Positions 46,049 through 55,502 of a stretch of DNA of 64,000 bases are shown here, in pieces. Source of the DNA: Streptomyces sp. SCL15-4 (GTDB lineage: Bacteria; Actinomycetota; Actinomycetes; Streptomycetales; Streptomycetaceae); assembly GCF_033366695.1 (NCBI RefSeq), contig NZ_JAOBTQ010000001.1, positions 1,860,001 through 1,924,000 on the forward strand, written 5' to 3'. The notes under the pieces were generated by a model. It did not search any database. It worked only from the letters and a program-made list of their open reading frames with translations, and had not been told where the DNA came from. Both the position numbers and the translations under genes were made by a program. Numbering within the stretch: the first letter of the stretch is position 1; every line of letters begins with the position of its first letter.

Positions 46049-46630
46049 TCACGGGACCGTGCGGGAGACCACGTACACCATCGGGCGCTGGGGGTCGGAC
46101 AGGTTGACGACCACGTCCTGGGTGGGGGCGGGGTTCTTCTGCTCGTGGGTCAGTCCCTGCCAGGGGCCGGGGCCGGTGAAGGTCCAGCCGCTGACCTCGC
46201 GGTCGCGCTCGCCGATCGTGATGTCGTCCTTGCGCAGCTGCTGCGGGCGTGCGCCCATGGCGCCGAGGAAGCTGTCGAGGCCGGCGGGGTTGGTGCGGAA
46301 CTGGACGTAGAGGCGGCTGGTCTTCCAGTTGTTCGTCTCGTAGTAGGCGATGTCTTCGGCGGGGTGCGGGACGGACACCTGGTAGAGGCGGCGCTGCACC
46401 TTGGAGGGCCAGCCGGCGGTGAGGCCGGTCGCGGAGTATTTGGCTTCCTTGTCCTTGCCGCTGTCGCGGCTCTGGTTGGCGGAGATCACCAGATAGCCGG
46501 CCGGGACGCCGATGAGCAGCACGATGATCAGCAGGGTGATCGCCCGGCGCCGGGCCCGGCGCCGGGAGTTCTCGGCGGGCCGGTCCGGCCGCGGTGGCGG
46601 ACCGCCCTGGTGGGGCAGCGAGGGCGTCAT
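46049..46630 (-). CDS. Single-pass membrane protein downstream of the ROK kinase
   Basis: 193 residues; ATG overlaps the kinase stop (ATGA). Proline-rich basic start, one membrane span (AITLLIIVLLIGVPAGYLVIS, about residues 30-50), then a ~140-residue extracellular domain (SKVQRRLYQVSVPHPAEDIAYYETNNWKTSRLYVQFRTNPAGLDSFLGAMG). Inside-out by the positive-inside rule: short N-terminus in, domain out. Family not recognised beyond being conserved at this position in streptomycetes. Confidence 0.8.
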   Translation of the reverse strand: MTPSLPHQGGPPPRPDRPAENSRRRARRRAITLLIIVLLIGVPAGYLVISANQSRDSGKDKEAKYSATGLTAGWPSKVQRRLYQVSVPHPAEDIAYYETNNWKTSRLYVQFRTNPAGLDSFLGAMGARPQQLRKDDITIGERDREVSGWTFTGPGPWQGLTHEQKNPAPTQDVVVNLSDPQRPMVYVVSRTVP

Positions 46631-47772
46631 GCGGTGTCCCGGGCGCGGCGCGCCTCGGCGTACCGCTCATAGCGCTCGTACCGCTCCACCCGGCGCCGCT
46701 TGGCCCGGCGGAACCGGCGGGCGACCAGCCGGGCGAGGTCGGCGGCGCCCACCATGCCGGCCTCGGGGCCGAGCTGGGCACGGGTGATGCGGGCCTCGGG
46801 GCGGTAGCCGCGGCCGGTGAGGTGGCGCTTGAACGCCTCCCGGGCCGGGCCGATGAGCAGGTCGTCGGCGGCCGAGACACCACCGCCGATGACGAAGCAG
46901 GAGGGGTCCAGGGCGGCGGCGAGGTTGGCGATGCCGACGCCGAGCCACTGGCCGATGTCCTGGAGCAGTTCCACGCACATCGCGTCGCCCTCGCGGGCCA
47001 GCTCCGTGATCATCGGACCGGTGATGTCGTCGATGTTGCCCTTGACGTGCTCGATGATGCCGTAGGCGACCGGGGAGTCGGCGGCGGCCAGCTCCTTGGC
47101 CTCGCGGACGAGCGCGTTGCCGGAGCTGTACTGCTCCCAGCAGCCGCGGTTGCCGCACGGGCAGCGGTGGCCGCCGGGCACGACCTGCATGTGGCCGAAT
47201 TCGCCGGCGACGCCGAACTTGCCGCGCTTGACCTGGCCGTCCTCCAGGATGGCGCCGCCGATGCCGGTACCGAGGGTGATCATCACGAGGTGGTCCTCGC
47301 CGTGGCCGGCGCCGAAGCGCCACTCCGCCCAGGCGGCGGTGTTGGCGTCGTTGTCCACCAGGACCGGCACGGAGAGCCTGCTGGCGAGGCGGTCGCGCAG
47401 CGGTTCGTTGCGCCAGGACAGGTGGGGGGCGAACAGGACGCGGTTGCGGTCGGCGTCCACCCAGCCGGCCGCGCCGATGCCGACCGCGTGCACGTCGTGC
47501 CGGTCGGACAGGTCCAGGACCAGCTCGACGATGGTGTCCTCGACGACCTTCGGGCTCTTGGACTTGTCCGGGGTCTCCGCGCGGAGCTTCTCCAGGATGT
47601 TGCCGTCGGCGTCCACGACGCCCGCCATGACCTTGGTGCCGCCGATGTCGATGCCGACCGTGGGCACGCGGGGGGCGGTCAGGTGGGACCGGCGCTCCCG
47701 TGTGCCGACGGTGCGCAGGACCGGGGCGCGGCGGGAACCGATGGGGGCGGTGAGGTCGCGGTAGGTGCTCAT
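46627..47772 (-). CDS. ROK-family sugar kinase
   Basis: 381 residues. GIDIGGTKVMAGVV (ATP phosphate loop), DNDANTAAWAEW, LGTGIGGAIL and the ROK zinc motif GEFGHMQVVPGGHRCPCGNRGCWEQYSSG, with the cysteines intact. Phosphorylates a hexose such as glucose or a related sugar. It has a ~45-residue N-terminal extension before the fold and a basic tyrosine/arginine-rich tail (RRRVERYERYERYAEARR), both unusual for glucokinase. Beside a sugar ABC transporter, it probably phosphorylates the imported sugar. Confidence 0.9.
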   Translation of the reverse strand: MSTYRDLTAPIGSRRAPVLRTVGTRERRSHLTAPRVPTVGIDIGGTKVMAGVVDADGNILEKLRAETPDKSKSPKVVEDTIVELVLDLSDRHDVHAVGIGAAGWVDADRNRVLFAPHLSWRNEPLRDRLASRLSVPVLVDNDANTAAWAEWRFGAGHGEDHLVMITLGTGIGGAILEDGQVKRGKFGVAGEFGHMQVVPGGHRCPCGNRGCWEQYSSGNALVREAKELAAADSPVAYGIIEHVKGNIDDITGPMITELAREGDAMCVELLQDIGQWLGVGIANLAAALDPSCFVIGGGVSAADDLLIGPAREAFKRHLTGRGYRPEARITRAQLGPEAGMVGAADLARLVARRFRRAKRRRVERYERYERYAEARRARDTA

Positions 47773-47915
47773 CGTTGGACGATTCTGCCGCACGCTCACG
47801 CCGGGTGCCGTACGGGGCGGGGAGGCGGGGGGTGCGCGTCCGGTGCCGGGCGCGGGTCCTTCGTGGTTTCCCACGCCCGGGCGGCGCGGCCGTACACCGG
47901 CACGGCCCCGCGCCC

Positions 47916-48686
47916 TCAGCCTCGTTGCAGTTCGTGTACCAGGGCGTCCAGGTCGGCTCCGCCCGCCATCTGCTTGGTCAGCTCGTCCAGGGTGATGTCG
48001 TCCCGTGTGTAATTGCCCACCATCGCGCCCCGCCTCAGGAGCACGAATCTGTCGCCTACGAGGTACGCGTGATGCGGGTTGTGGGTGATCAGGACAACGC
48101 CCAGGCCCTCGTCGCGTGCTGCGGCCACATACTTCAGTACCACTCCGGACTGCTTCACGCCCAGGGCGGCCGTCGGCTCGTCCAGGACGAGGACCTTGGC
48201 GCCGAAGTGCACCGCGCGGGCGATCGCCACGCACTGGCGTTCGCCGCCGGAGAGGGTGCCGATGGGCTGGTCGACGTCCCTGAGGTCGATGCCCATGCGC
48301 AGCAGCGCCTCGCGGGTGGTGCGGCGCATCAGGTCGATGTCCATGCGCTTGAACGGGCCGGCGCCCTTGCGGGGCTCGGAGCCGAGGAAGAAGTTGCGCC
48401 AGACCGGCATCAGCGGGACGACGGCCAGGTCCTGGTAGACCGTGGCGATGCCCCGGTCCAGGGCCTCGCGCGGGGAGGAGAGCGTGGTCTCCTCGCCTTC
48501 GATGCGCAGCGTGCCGCCGTCGTGGCGGTGCAGGCCCGCGATCATCTTGATCAGCGTCGACTTGCCCGCGCCGTTGTCGCCGAGGACGCAGGTGATCTCA
48601 CCCGCGTGGACCTCCAGGGAGACGCCCTCCAGGGCGCGGACGGTGCCGTAGTGCTTGCTGACGTCGGTCAGTTCGACGAGGGTCAT
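47916..48686 (-). CDS. Sugar ABC transporter ATPase (single-domain, ribose type)
   Basis: 256 residues; ATG with GGAGGCGACCGC upstream, overlapping the permease stop (ATGA). [36 protein letters not shown] and [13 protein letters not shown] are the ABC motifs. Only one nucleotide-binding domain is present, unlike the duplicated RbsA/XylG, so it works as a dimer. Last transporter gene; the ROK kinase gene follows after 143 bp. Confidence 0.9.
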   Translation of the reverse strand: MTLVELTDVSKHYGTVRALEGVSLEVHAGEITCVLGDNGAGKSTLIKMIAGLHRHDGGTLRIEGEETTLSSPREALDRGIATVYQDLAVVPLMPVWRNFFLGSEPRKGAGPFKRMDIDLMRRTTREALLRMGIDLRDVDQPIGTLSGGERQCVAIARAVHFGAKVLVLDEPTAALGVKQSGVVLKYVAAARDEGLGVVLITHNPHHAYLVGDRFVLLRRGAMVGNYTRDDITLDELTKQMAGGADLDALVHELQRG

Positions 48687-49726
48687 GCGGTCGCCTCCGC
48701 GCGCTTGCGGACCCAGGCGTTGAGCAGGGTCGCGAGGAGCAGCATCGCTCCGAGGAAGAACTTGAACCAGTCGGGGTTCCACTCGGCGAAGACGATGCCC
48801 TTGCTGGTCATGCCGAACAGCAGCGCGCCCACGGCCGAGCCGACCGCGCTGCCGTAGCCGCCGGTGATCAGGCAGCCGCCGATGACGGCCGCGATGATGT
48901 AGATCAGCTCGTTGCCGACGCCCTCGCCGGACTGGACGGCGTCGAAGGAGAAGAGCAGGTGCTGGCCGGAGATCCAGGCGCCGAAGGCGACGCCCATGTA
49001 GAGGCCGATCTTGGTGCGGGTGACCGGGACGCCGACCGCGCGGGCCGCCTCCTCGTTGCCGCCGACGGCGAAGATCCAGTTGCCGGTGCGGGTGCGCAGC
49101 AGGATCCAGGAGGCGAGGACGACCAGGCCCAGCCACCACAGGATGGTGACCTTCACGTCGACGCCGCCGACGGTGAGCGTGGAGGCGAAGACGGCGCGGG
49201 CGCTCTCGAAGCCCTCCATGTCGCCGATGGTCTTGGTGGAGACCGTGTCGTCGATCAGCTTGGTGAAGCCGAGGTTCATGCCGGTCAGCATCAGGAAGGT
49301 GCCCAGCGTGATGATGAAGCTGGGCAGCCTGGTCCGGGTGAGCATGAAGCCGTTGAAGGCGCCGATGGCCAGCGTGACCAGCAGCGACACGCCCACGCCG
49401 ACCCAGGTGTTCGCCGTCATCTGGTAGCTGAACATCGAGGAGATCAGCGCGGACGACGTCACCATGACGCCCGCCGAGAGGTCGAACTCGCCGCCGATCA
49501 TCAGCAGCGCGACGGGTACGGCCATGATGCCGATGGTCGACGAGGCGTACAGCACCGTGCTGAGGCTGGAGGCGCGCACGAAGCCGTCGGCGACGAAGGC
49601 GAAGAAGACGAAGACGGCCAGGGCGCCGACGACCGAGCCCAGCTCCGGGCGGGCGAGCAGCTTGCGCAGCGGGGAGGCCGGCAGCAGCCGTTCGTCGGCC
49701 GGCTTCTCGCCGGCGACCGCGCTCAT
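48683..49726 (-). CDS. Sugar ABC transporter permease (RbsC-like)
   Basis: 347 residues, about ten membrane spans. Family marks: [84 protein letters not shown] and [30 protein letters not shown]_transp_2 type, exchanging sugars such as ribose, xylose or inositol. Overlaps both neighbours by ATGA. Confidence 0.92.
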   Translation of the reverse strand: MSAVAGEKPADERLLPASPLRKLLARPELGSVVGALAVFVFFAFVADGFVRASSLSTVLYASSTIGIMAVPVALLMIGGEFDLSAGVMVTSSALISSMFSYQMTANTWVGVGVSLLVTLAIGAFNGFMLTRTRLPSFIITLGTFLMLTGMNLGFTKLIDDTVSTKTIGDMEGFESARAVFASTLTVGGVDVKVTILWWLGLVVLASWILLRTRTGNWIFAVGGNEEAARAVGVPVTRTKIGLYMGVAFGAWISGQHLLFSFDAVQSGEGVGNELIYIIAAVIGGCLITGGYGSAVGSAVGALLFGMTSKGIVFAEWNPDWFKFFLGAMLLLATLLNAWVRKRAEATA

Positions 49727-50727
49727 CGGGTGCCCCGCTTGGTGTACTCGGCCAGCTCGGCGGCCTGGTCCTTGGTGACGATCTGCGGGCCGGTCAGCAC
49801 CGGCTTGCCACCGCCGAGGACGTCGTCGTTGTACTTGTACAGCCACAGCAGGTCGACGGCCTGGTAGCCCTGGAGGTACGGCTGCTGGTCCACGGCGAAG
49901 CCGAGGGTGCCGTCCTGGAGCGCCGCCGCGACCTGGGGGTTGAGGTCGAAGGTGTCGATCTCGGCCTTGCTGCCCGCGTCCGTCCTGGCCTTCACGGCGG
50001 TGTCGGCGTAGGGCGCGCCGAGGGTGACGACGGAGTCGATGGACTTGTCGGCCTGGAGCTTGGCTCCGACGGCGGACTGCACGTCGGGCATGTTGGTGCC
50101 GTTGACGTAGAGCTTGCGCAGCGTGCCGCGGAAGGTCTTGGCGACGCCGTCGCAGCGCTGCTCGTGGCCGACGTTGCCCTGTTCGTGCAGCACGCACAGG
50201 GCCTTCTTCCTGCCGCGCTTGTTCAGCTCCTCGCCCACGGCCTCGCCGGCGATGGTCTCGTCCTGGCCGATGTGGGTGAGGGCGCCGAAGGCCTTGGACT
50301 CCTCCGAGCCGGAGTTCACCGTGATCACCGGGATGCCGGCCTTCTCGGCGCGGGCCACGGCGGCCTTCATGGCGTCCGGCTTGGCGAGGGTGACGATGAT
50401 GCCGTCGACCTTCTTGTCCACGGCCGCGTCGACCAGCTGGGCCTGCTGCTGGGCCTCGTCGTCGTGGGAGTACAGGAAGTTGATGTTGTCCTTGACGGCG
50501 GCCTGCTTGGCACCGCTCTGGACGATGTCCCAGAAGGTGTCGCCGTCCCCCGAGTGGGTGATCATCGCGAAGGTCCAGCGGGGGGTGTTCACCGCCGCCC
50601 TGCCCTGGGCGGCGGCGGCCTTGCGCGCGTCCTCCGCCCGCTTTCCTCCGGTGCTGCTGCATGCCGCGAGGGACACGGAGAGTGCCCCCGCCAGCGCTAT
50701 GCCTACCCAGGTCCGAAACCGTGCCAC
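49723..50727 (-). CDS. Sugar-binding lipoprotein (Peripla_BP_4)
   Basis: 334 residues from the GTG at 50727, giving a proper lipoprotein signal ([24 protein letters not shown]); longer upstream frames lack one. Ribose-type binding fold: [59 protein letters not shown] and [21 protein letters not shown]. Receptor of the transporter. First gene of the operon; a candidate GntR operator lies 165 bp upstream at 50892. Confidence 0.9.
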   Translation of the reverse strand: MARFRTWVGIALAGALSVSLAACSSTGGKRAEDARKAAAAQGRAAVNTPRWTFAMITHSGDGDTFWDIVQSGAKQAAVKDNINFLYSHDDEAQQQAQLVDAAVDKKVDGIIVTLAKPDAMKAAVARAEKAGIPVITVNSGSEESKAFGALTHIGQDETIAGEAVGEELNKRGRKKALCVLHEQGNVGHEQRCDGVAKTFRGTLRKLYVNGTNMPDVQSAVGAKLQADKSIDSVVTLGAPYADTAVKARTDAGSKAEIDTFDLNPQVAAALQDGTLGFAVDQQPYLQGYQAVDLLWLYKYNDDVLGGGKPVLTGPQIVTKDQAAELAEYTKRGTR

Positions 50728-50891
50728 GAGGCCCGTGCCCTTCTTGCCGCTCTTGCTCTGCTCCGACGTACATAAGGGGCCGGCGACCTCACCGTGGGCG
50801 CTTCCCGGCGGTGACTCACCTGCCCCAAACACTTCAGTATCGGACATGCCGCATGCGGATGGCACGACCGGGGACCATGGAACGGCCGTTC

Positions 50892-50901
50892 TGTCCGGAT
50901 A
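50892..50901. promoter_or_regulatory. Candidate GntR operator at the sugar transporter
   Basis: TGTCCGGATA, matching 9 of 10 bases of the perfect palindrome TGTCCGGACA at 51741. In the gap between the GntR stop and the binding-protein start. Confidence 0.5.
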
Positions 50902-50924
50902 TCGCAGTAAATGCCGTGGTGTGG

Positions 50925-51689
50925 TCACGGTCGCACCAGGAGCTGGAACTCGAAGGAGTAGCGGCTCGGGCGGTAGGTGTGGTCGCCCAGCTCCACCGCG
51001 CGGCCGGTGTCGTCGTAGGTGGTGCGCCGCATGGTCAGCAGCGGGGCACCCTCGGCCTCGGTCAGCCGCTCGGCCTCGGTGGCGGTGGCGCCCCGGGCGC
51101 CGATGGACTGGCGGGCGCTGTGCAGAGTGATCCCGGCGGAGCGCATCAGCCGGTACAGGCCGGTGTCCTCCAGCCGGCCGGTGTCCAGGTCGAGCAGGCC
51201 CGGCGGGAGGTGGTTGATCAGGTAGGCGATGGGTTCGCCGTGGGCGAGGCGGAGCCGCTCGACGCGGTGCACCTCGCCGCCCTCGGGGACGCCGAGCGCG
51301 GCGGCGACCTCGGTGGGGGCCGGGACGACCGTGTTGACCAGCACCCTGGTGGCGGGGCGCTGGCCGGCCGCCTCCAGGTCGTCGTAGAGGCTGCTCAGTT
51401 CCAGCGGGCGCTTGACCTGGCTGTGCACGACCTGGGTGCCCACGCCCCGGCGCCGGACGAGGAGCCCCTTGTCCACGAGGGACTGGATGGCCTGGCGGAC
51501 GGTCGGCCGGGACAGCCCGAGCCGCGCGGCCAGCTCGATCTCGTTGCCGAGCAGACTGCCCGGGGTGAGGCTGCCGTGCTCGATGGCGGACTCCAGCTGC
51601 TGGGAGAGCTGGAAATACAACGGCACCGGGGAGCTACGGTCCACGCGGAGGTCGAGCGCCACGGACGGGTCCACATCTGGTTTCGGCAC
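50925..51689 (-). CDS. GntR/HutC-family transcriptional regulator
   Basis: 254 residues from a GTG at 51689. The N-terminal winged helix (PLYFQLSQQLESAIEHGSLTPGSLLGNEIELAARLGLSRPTVRQAIQSLVDKGLLVRRRGVGTQVV) is followed by a UTRA/chorismate-lyase-like ligand domain (LPPGLLDLDTGRLEDTGLYRLM, MRRTTYDDTGRAVELGDHTYRPSRYSFEF). This class senses sugars or sugar phosphates. Upstream of and in line with the sugar ABC operon, which I infer it represses. Confidence 0.92.
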   Translation of the reverse strand: MPKPDVDPSVALDLRVDRSSPVPLYFQLSQQLESAIEHGSLTPGSLLGNEIELAARLGLSRPTVRQAIQSLVDKGLLVRRRGVGTQVVHSQVKRPLELSSLYDDLEAAGQRPATRVLVNTVVPAPTEVAAALGVPEGGEVHRVERLRLAHGEPIAYLINHLPPGLLDLDTGRLEDTGLYRLMRSAGITLHSARQSIGARGATATEAERLTEAEGAPLLTMRRTTYDDTGRAVELGDHTYRPSRYSFEFQLLVRP

Positions 51690-51740
51690 GGGGCCGAGCG
51701 TAGTCCCGCGCCTGGGTGACGGGAAGTCGTGTAGTCAGGT

Positions 51741-51750
51741 TGTCCGGACA
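51741..51750. promoter_or_regulatory. Candidate GntR operator at its own gene
   Basis: TGTCCGGACA, a perfect 10-bp palindrome 52 bp upstream of the GntR start; a 9/10 copy lies before the transporter. Confidence 0.5.
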
Positions 51751-51984
51751 TAGGTCGGGACCGGTCGGTTCCAGCGCTCCGTGGCGTTCCCGGACGGCGG
51801 CCGCGCGCGACGGCGAACGCGTCCGCGCCTTCCACCCACCGCGACCGTCACAGCGATCCGGCCGCGGAAGCGGAGGGTGACGCGCGACGTTGCCGCGCCG
51901 CGGAGGACCCACGGCCACGGCGGCGGCCGGTCACCGTCCTCGGCTCCCGTGAACAGCGGCGGCCCTGCCGGGCAGCCCGCGCGG

Positions 51985-52291
51985 CGCCGCCTAGCCGCAC
52001 GGTACGGTGACCGGCTCGTTCGGATCATGGCGGAGCAGGGCTGGCCGGCGGCGGAAACGGTCGGCGCGGAGAGGGCGCGCGCCGCATGGCCCATCGCCCA
52101 CCACGCTGGCCGGCGGCTCGACATCCGGCGGCGCGCCCTCCACCTGATGCGGCACTCGGATCGCCGCTTCCGTGGCCCGCGAAGAGCCCCGGCGCCCGGA
52201 CGAACTCCGCGCGGAAGCCGACACCGAGCCCTTCGCCGAGTACGTCGCCGAGTGCGCGGGGGCCTGGCCGTCCCTTCCCGGTGGCGTCTAG
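51985..52291 (+). pseudogene. Decayed gene, DUF6624-like
   Basis: One frame reads RYGDRLVRIMAEQGWPAAETVGAERARAAWPIAHHAGRRLDIRRRALHLM, which I recognise as DUF6624-like (GWP...AWLIAQHAD...QRRALELM). The continuation is in another frame, EPRRPDELRAEADTEPFAEYVAECAGAWP, ending at TAG 52289-52291. At least one frameshift near 52150 breaks it and no proper start is seen. The rest of 51751-51984 shows nothing I can name. Confidence 0.45.
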
Positions 52292-52974
52292 AGACCCTCG
52301 CCGCCGTCGCCGTCCAGCAGCCCGGCGTCGTAGACCAGGAGCGCGATCTGCACCCGGTTGTCGAGGCCGAGCTTGGCGAGGACGCGGGAGACGTGGGCCT
52401 TGACGGTGGCCACGCTGAGGAAGAGTTCGCCGGCGATCCGCGCGTTGGCGAGCCCGCGTCCGACGGCGACGGCGACCTCGCGCTCGCGGTCGTTGAGGGC
52501 GGCGAGCCGTTCGCGCGCCCGGGTCTGCCGGGCGTCGGCGGCGGAACCGGCCGCGTGCCGCATCAGCTGCCGGGTGACCGCGGGCGACAGGACCGGGTCG
52601 CCCGCGGCGACCCGGCGCACCGCGTCGACGATCTCGGCGGGCGGGGTGTCCTTCAGCACGAAGCCGGCGGCGCCGGCGCGCATGGCGTGCAGGACCTGTT
52701 CGTCGGCGTGGAAGGTGGTGAGCACCACGACCTGCGGCGCGTCCGGCCGCGCGCGCAGCCGTCGCGTCGCGGTGATCCCGTCCACCGCCGGCATCCGGAG
52801 GTCCATGAGGACGACGTCCGGCCGGGTCCGCCGCGCCAGTTCCTCGGCCTCGCCGCCGTCGGCGGCCTCCCCGACGACCTCGATGTCCCCGGCCCCACCG
52901 ACCATCAGCGCCAGACCGGCACGGACGAGGGGGTCGTCGTCGACGAGGAGGAGTCTGATCGGCGTCGCAGTCAT
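52288..52974 (-). CDS. NarL/LuxR-type response regulator
   Basis: 228 residues. Receiver domain with acidic pocket DDD (12-14), phosphoacceptor D58 (VVLMDLRMP), T in LTTFH and K in VLKDTPP. C-terminal LuxR HTH: LNDREREVAVAVGRGLANARIAGELFLSVATVKAHVSRVLAKLGLDNRVQIAL. Pairs with the histidine kinase upstream on the same strand, separated by 280 bp with no gene that I can see. The ribosome site is weak. Target genes unknown. Confidence 0.92.
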   Translation of the reverse strand: MTATPIRLLLVDDDPLVRAGLALMVGGAGDIEVVGEAADGGEAEELARRTRPDVVLMDLRMPAVDGITATRRLRARPDAPQVVVLTTFHADEQVLHAMRAGAAGFVLKDTPPAEIVDAVRRVAAGDPVLSPAVTRQLMRHAAGSAADARQTRARERLAALNDREREVAVAVGRGLANARIAGELFLSVATVKAHVSRVLAKLGLDNRVQIALLVYDAGLLDGDGGEGL

Positions 52975-53254
52975 GGGGTTACGTAATCACGCCGGGCGGA
53001 GCGGGGCGGCGGGACGGTCGGTGGTGGAGGGTGAGCGCAAGGGTGGCTCGACAGCCTGCCGCCAGCCGCCCCGTGAACTCACCCGCCTTGCGAGGCGCGG
53101 CGCCGGAAAGGCGAGTGGTCGGGTGCCGTGTCCGTCGCCTCGGCCGAGGCCGGACGCGGGCGGGATTCCAGGCAGCCTCCGGACCGGAACGCCGCTCGCG
53201 CCGTCCGCCCAGCCGACGCGCGTACGACACGGAAGGCATCCACGGACGCTCTTC

Positions 53255-54517
53255 TCATCCCTTCGGCCACGGCAGCCACCCCCGTACCTCGAAGCCGCCG
53301 TCGGGCCGGGCGCCGTGCCGGAGGTGGCCGCCCGCCAGAGTGGCCCGCTCCGTGAGGCCGATCAGGCCCTGGCCGGAGCCGGGGACGGGCGGGACCTCGG
53401 CGGGCGGTGCCGGGTTGGTGACGGTCACCGTCAGGCCGTCGCCGGGAGCGCCGGTCAGGCAGACGGTGACGGCCGTGCCCGGGGCGTGCTTGCGGGCGTT
53501 GGTCAGGGCCTCCTGGGCGATGCGGTAGGCGGTGCGGCCGACGGAGGCGGGGACGGCGGTGGGATCGGCGACGCGGTGGTCGAGGACGACCTTCGTCCCG
53601 GCCTCGCGGCACTCGGCGACCAGGGCGTCCAGCGCGGCCAGCGTCGGCTGCGGCCGCCCGCCGGACGGCTCCTCGGCGTCGCCGGCCCGCAGCACACCGA
53701 TGATCTCCCGCAGGTCCTGCAAGGCCTCGTGGGCGCTCTCCCTGATCACGCCGGCGGCCCGCGCGATCTCCTCGCGGGGCGCGTCCGGCCGGAACTCCAG
53801 CGCGCCCGCGTGCACGCTGAGCAGCGTGAGCCGGTGCGCGAGCACGTCGTGCATCTCGCGGGCGATGGCCTCCCGGGCCAGCCGCTGGGCCTGCTCGGCG
53901 CGCAGCCGGGCCTCGGTCTCCGCCCGGTGCGCCCGGTCCCGCAGACTGAGCATCAGCATCCGCTTGGAGCGGACGAACATGCCCCAGCCGGTGATCGACA
54001 CGGTGAGCAGCGCGGTGAACGCGACGACGCCGGTGTAGGGCAGATCGGGATCGGGCCGCGCCCAGTACAGGAGCGGGACCAGCGCGAGTTCGGCGCCGCC
54101 GATCCAGGCGACGTACCGGAAGGGCCGGTGCACGGCGAGCGTGAACAGGGCGACCATCGCCGTGCCGCCCGAGGTGTTGGACAGCAGGCCGACCGGGACC
54201 ATCGCGACGGCGAGCCCCACCGGCCACCGGCGGCGCAGCCAGAGCGCGGCGCAGGACAGGCCGCCCAGCACCTGGTCGAGGACGGCGAGGGAGTGCGGCA
54301 GGCCGGTCTCCTCGGCCACCGACCGGGCCGCCGCCAGGCCGATGAGGACGGCCAGGAGGAAGCAGGAGAAGTCGACGACCCAGTCGCGCGCGGTGCGCCG
54401 CGGCCGCCGGCCCGAGGGCCCTGCGTCCGGGTCCAGCTCGTGGACCAGCGCGGACGGGAACAGCCACCGTCGGCCCGTGAAGTCTCTCGGCGCCCGCGCC
54501 TGCTCGTCGTCGCTCAC
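53255..54517 (-). CDS. Sensor histidine kinase (HisKA_3 / NarL type)
   Basis: 420 residues from a GTG at 54517. About five membrane spans in residues 45-180 with almost no extracellular loop, so it probably senses something in the membrane. The dimerisation/phosphoacceptor domain has H223 in REMHDVLAHRLTLLSVHAGALEF. HATPase landmarks are AYRIAQEALTNARKHAPGT and GSGQGLIGLTERATLAGG. It would phosphorylate the downstream response regulator. Confidence 0.9.
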   Translation of the reverse strand: MSDDEQARAPRDFTGRRWLFPSALVHELDPDAGPSGRRPRRTARDWVVDFSCFLLAVLIGLAAARSVAEETGLPHSLAVLDQVLGGLSCAALWLRRRWPVGLAVAMVPVGLLSNTSGGTAMVALFTLAVHRPFRYVAWIGGAELALVPLLYWARPDPDLPYTGVVAFTALLTVSITGWGMFVRSKRMLMLSLRDRAHRAETEARLRAEQAQRLAREAIAREMHDVLAHRLTLLSVHAGALEFRPDAPREEIARAAGVIRESAHEALQDLREIIGVLRAGDAEEPSGGRPQPTLAALDALVAECREAGTKVVLDHRVADPTAVPASVGRTAYRIAQEALTNARKHAPGTAVTVCLTGAPGDGLTVTVTNPAPPAEVPPVPGSGQGLIGLTERATLAGGHLRHGARPDGGFEVRGWLPWPKG

Positions 54518-54720
54518 GGTCGGCAAATCTACGCACGGTCGGTGTCCCGCCGCCGCCCCGGGCCGGTGATCACCGACCCTGCGACCGGCCGCGGCCGACC
54601 GAAGTCGCACCGCCGGGAGACTTTGGTCGCGGGCCGCCGGGGCGGAAGGCGGCCCTTCGGCGGCGGACGCTCGCCGCGCGGCCGATGCGCGGGGCGTGGC
54701 CGCCGGGCGAGAGTCGCCGG

Positions 54721-54921
54721 GTGAGACAGCTACTGGAACTTCTCGGATTCATCGCGCTGGTGCAGGGCGTCATGGGCCTGGTCCACGAGTTCACCGACTG
54801 GCGGGTGGGCCTCGTGCAGAGCCTCGGCTTCCTCGACGGTTACGAGGTCTACGCGAGCGGCGGGCTCGTGGTGCTGGCGCTCGCGCTGTTCGCCGCGGCG
54901 GAGGGCCGGAAACGGCCGTAG
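54721..54921 (+). CDS. Small two-span membrane protein
   Basis: 66 residues from a GTG at 54721 (RQLLELLGFIALVQGVMGLVHEFTDW), then GYEVYASGGLVVLALALFAAAEGRKRP. Two hydrophobic helices with a short polar hairpin. No family known to me; codon pattern is streptomycete-like. Divergent from the histidine kinase across 203 bp. Confidence 0.65.
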   Translation: MRQLLELLGFIALVQGVMGLVHEFTDWRVGLVQSLGFLDGYEVYASGGLVVLALALFAAAEGRKRP

Positions 54922-55011
54922 GTTAACCCCCGGAAAAATCATCGGACGTACCGGGAAACTCTGCGTGCTTGACATTGACATGCCATGATCTACGCGCGTC
55001 ATCATGAGGCC

Positions 55012-55407
55012 ATGAGATTCCCCCCACGCGCGACGCGCATCGGTGCAGCAGCCGCCCTCCTGTCCGCCCTCCTCGTGGGCGGCACCGTCACGGCCACCAC
55101 GGCGGACGCCGCGGCACAGTCGGTCGGCAGCATCTGTTACGGCGACCTTCCCGCCCAGGCGTACGACACCCTGGACCTGATCGCACAGGGCGGCCCGTAT
55201 CCGTACTCGCAGGACGGGAGCGTCTTCCAGAACCGGGAAGGCGTCCTGCCCGGCCACACGGCCGGCTACTACCACGAGTACACCGTGATCACTCCCGGCT
55301 CCTCCACCCGCGGTGCGCGGCGCATCGTCACCGGTGAGAAGTACCGGGAGGACTACTACACGGCGGACCACTACGCCTCGTTCGACCTGGTCGACTACGG
55401 CTGCTGA
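55012..55407 (+). CDS. Secreted guanyl-specific ribonuclease, RNase Sa family
   Basis: 131 residues: a Sec signal peptide (RIGAAAALLSALLVGGTVTATTADA) and a mature ~96-residue RNase Sa-like enzyme (SICYGDLPAQAYDTLDLIAQGGPYPYSQDGSVFQNREGVLP). The catalytic Glu (YYHEYTVITPG), Arg (RGARRIVTGE) and His (YYTADHYASF) of the barnase/T1 group and the disulphide cysteines are present. It cleaves RNA 3' of guanosine outside the cell. No barstar-type inhibitor gene is adjacent. I chose the ATG at 55012 because it gives a normal signal peptide; an ATG 27 bp upstream is in frame. Confidence 0.93.
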   Translation: MRFPPRATRIGAAAALLSALLVGGTVTATTADAAAQSVGSICYGDLPAQAYDTLDLIAQGGPYPYSQDGSVFQNREGVLPGHTAGYYHEYTVITPGSSTRGARRIVTGEKYREDYYTADHYASFDLVDYGC

Positions 55408-55450
55408 GCCCCTCCCCCACGGGCCCGGCCCGAGGAACGGCGCGACACCC

Positions 55451-55480
55451 CGAGGCCCGGCCCGCTCCGGCCGGGCCTCG
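55451..55480. terminator. Bidirectional hairpin terminator
   Basis: Perfect 12-bp stem (CGAGGCCCGGCC / GGCCGGGCCTCG) with a six-base loop between the convergent RNase and AIM24 genes. Confidence 0.85.
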
Positions 55481-55502
55481 GTCTTCGCCGCGGGCGTCCC
55501 GG

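Noticed and set aside
54969..54980. Overlapping TTGACA boxes before the RNase gene as a strong -35
   Set aside because: No acceptable -10 at 16-18 bp spacing, so not listed as a promoter.
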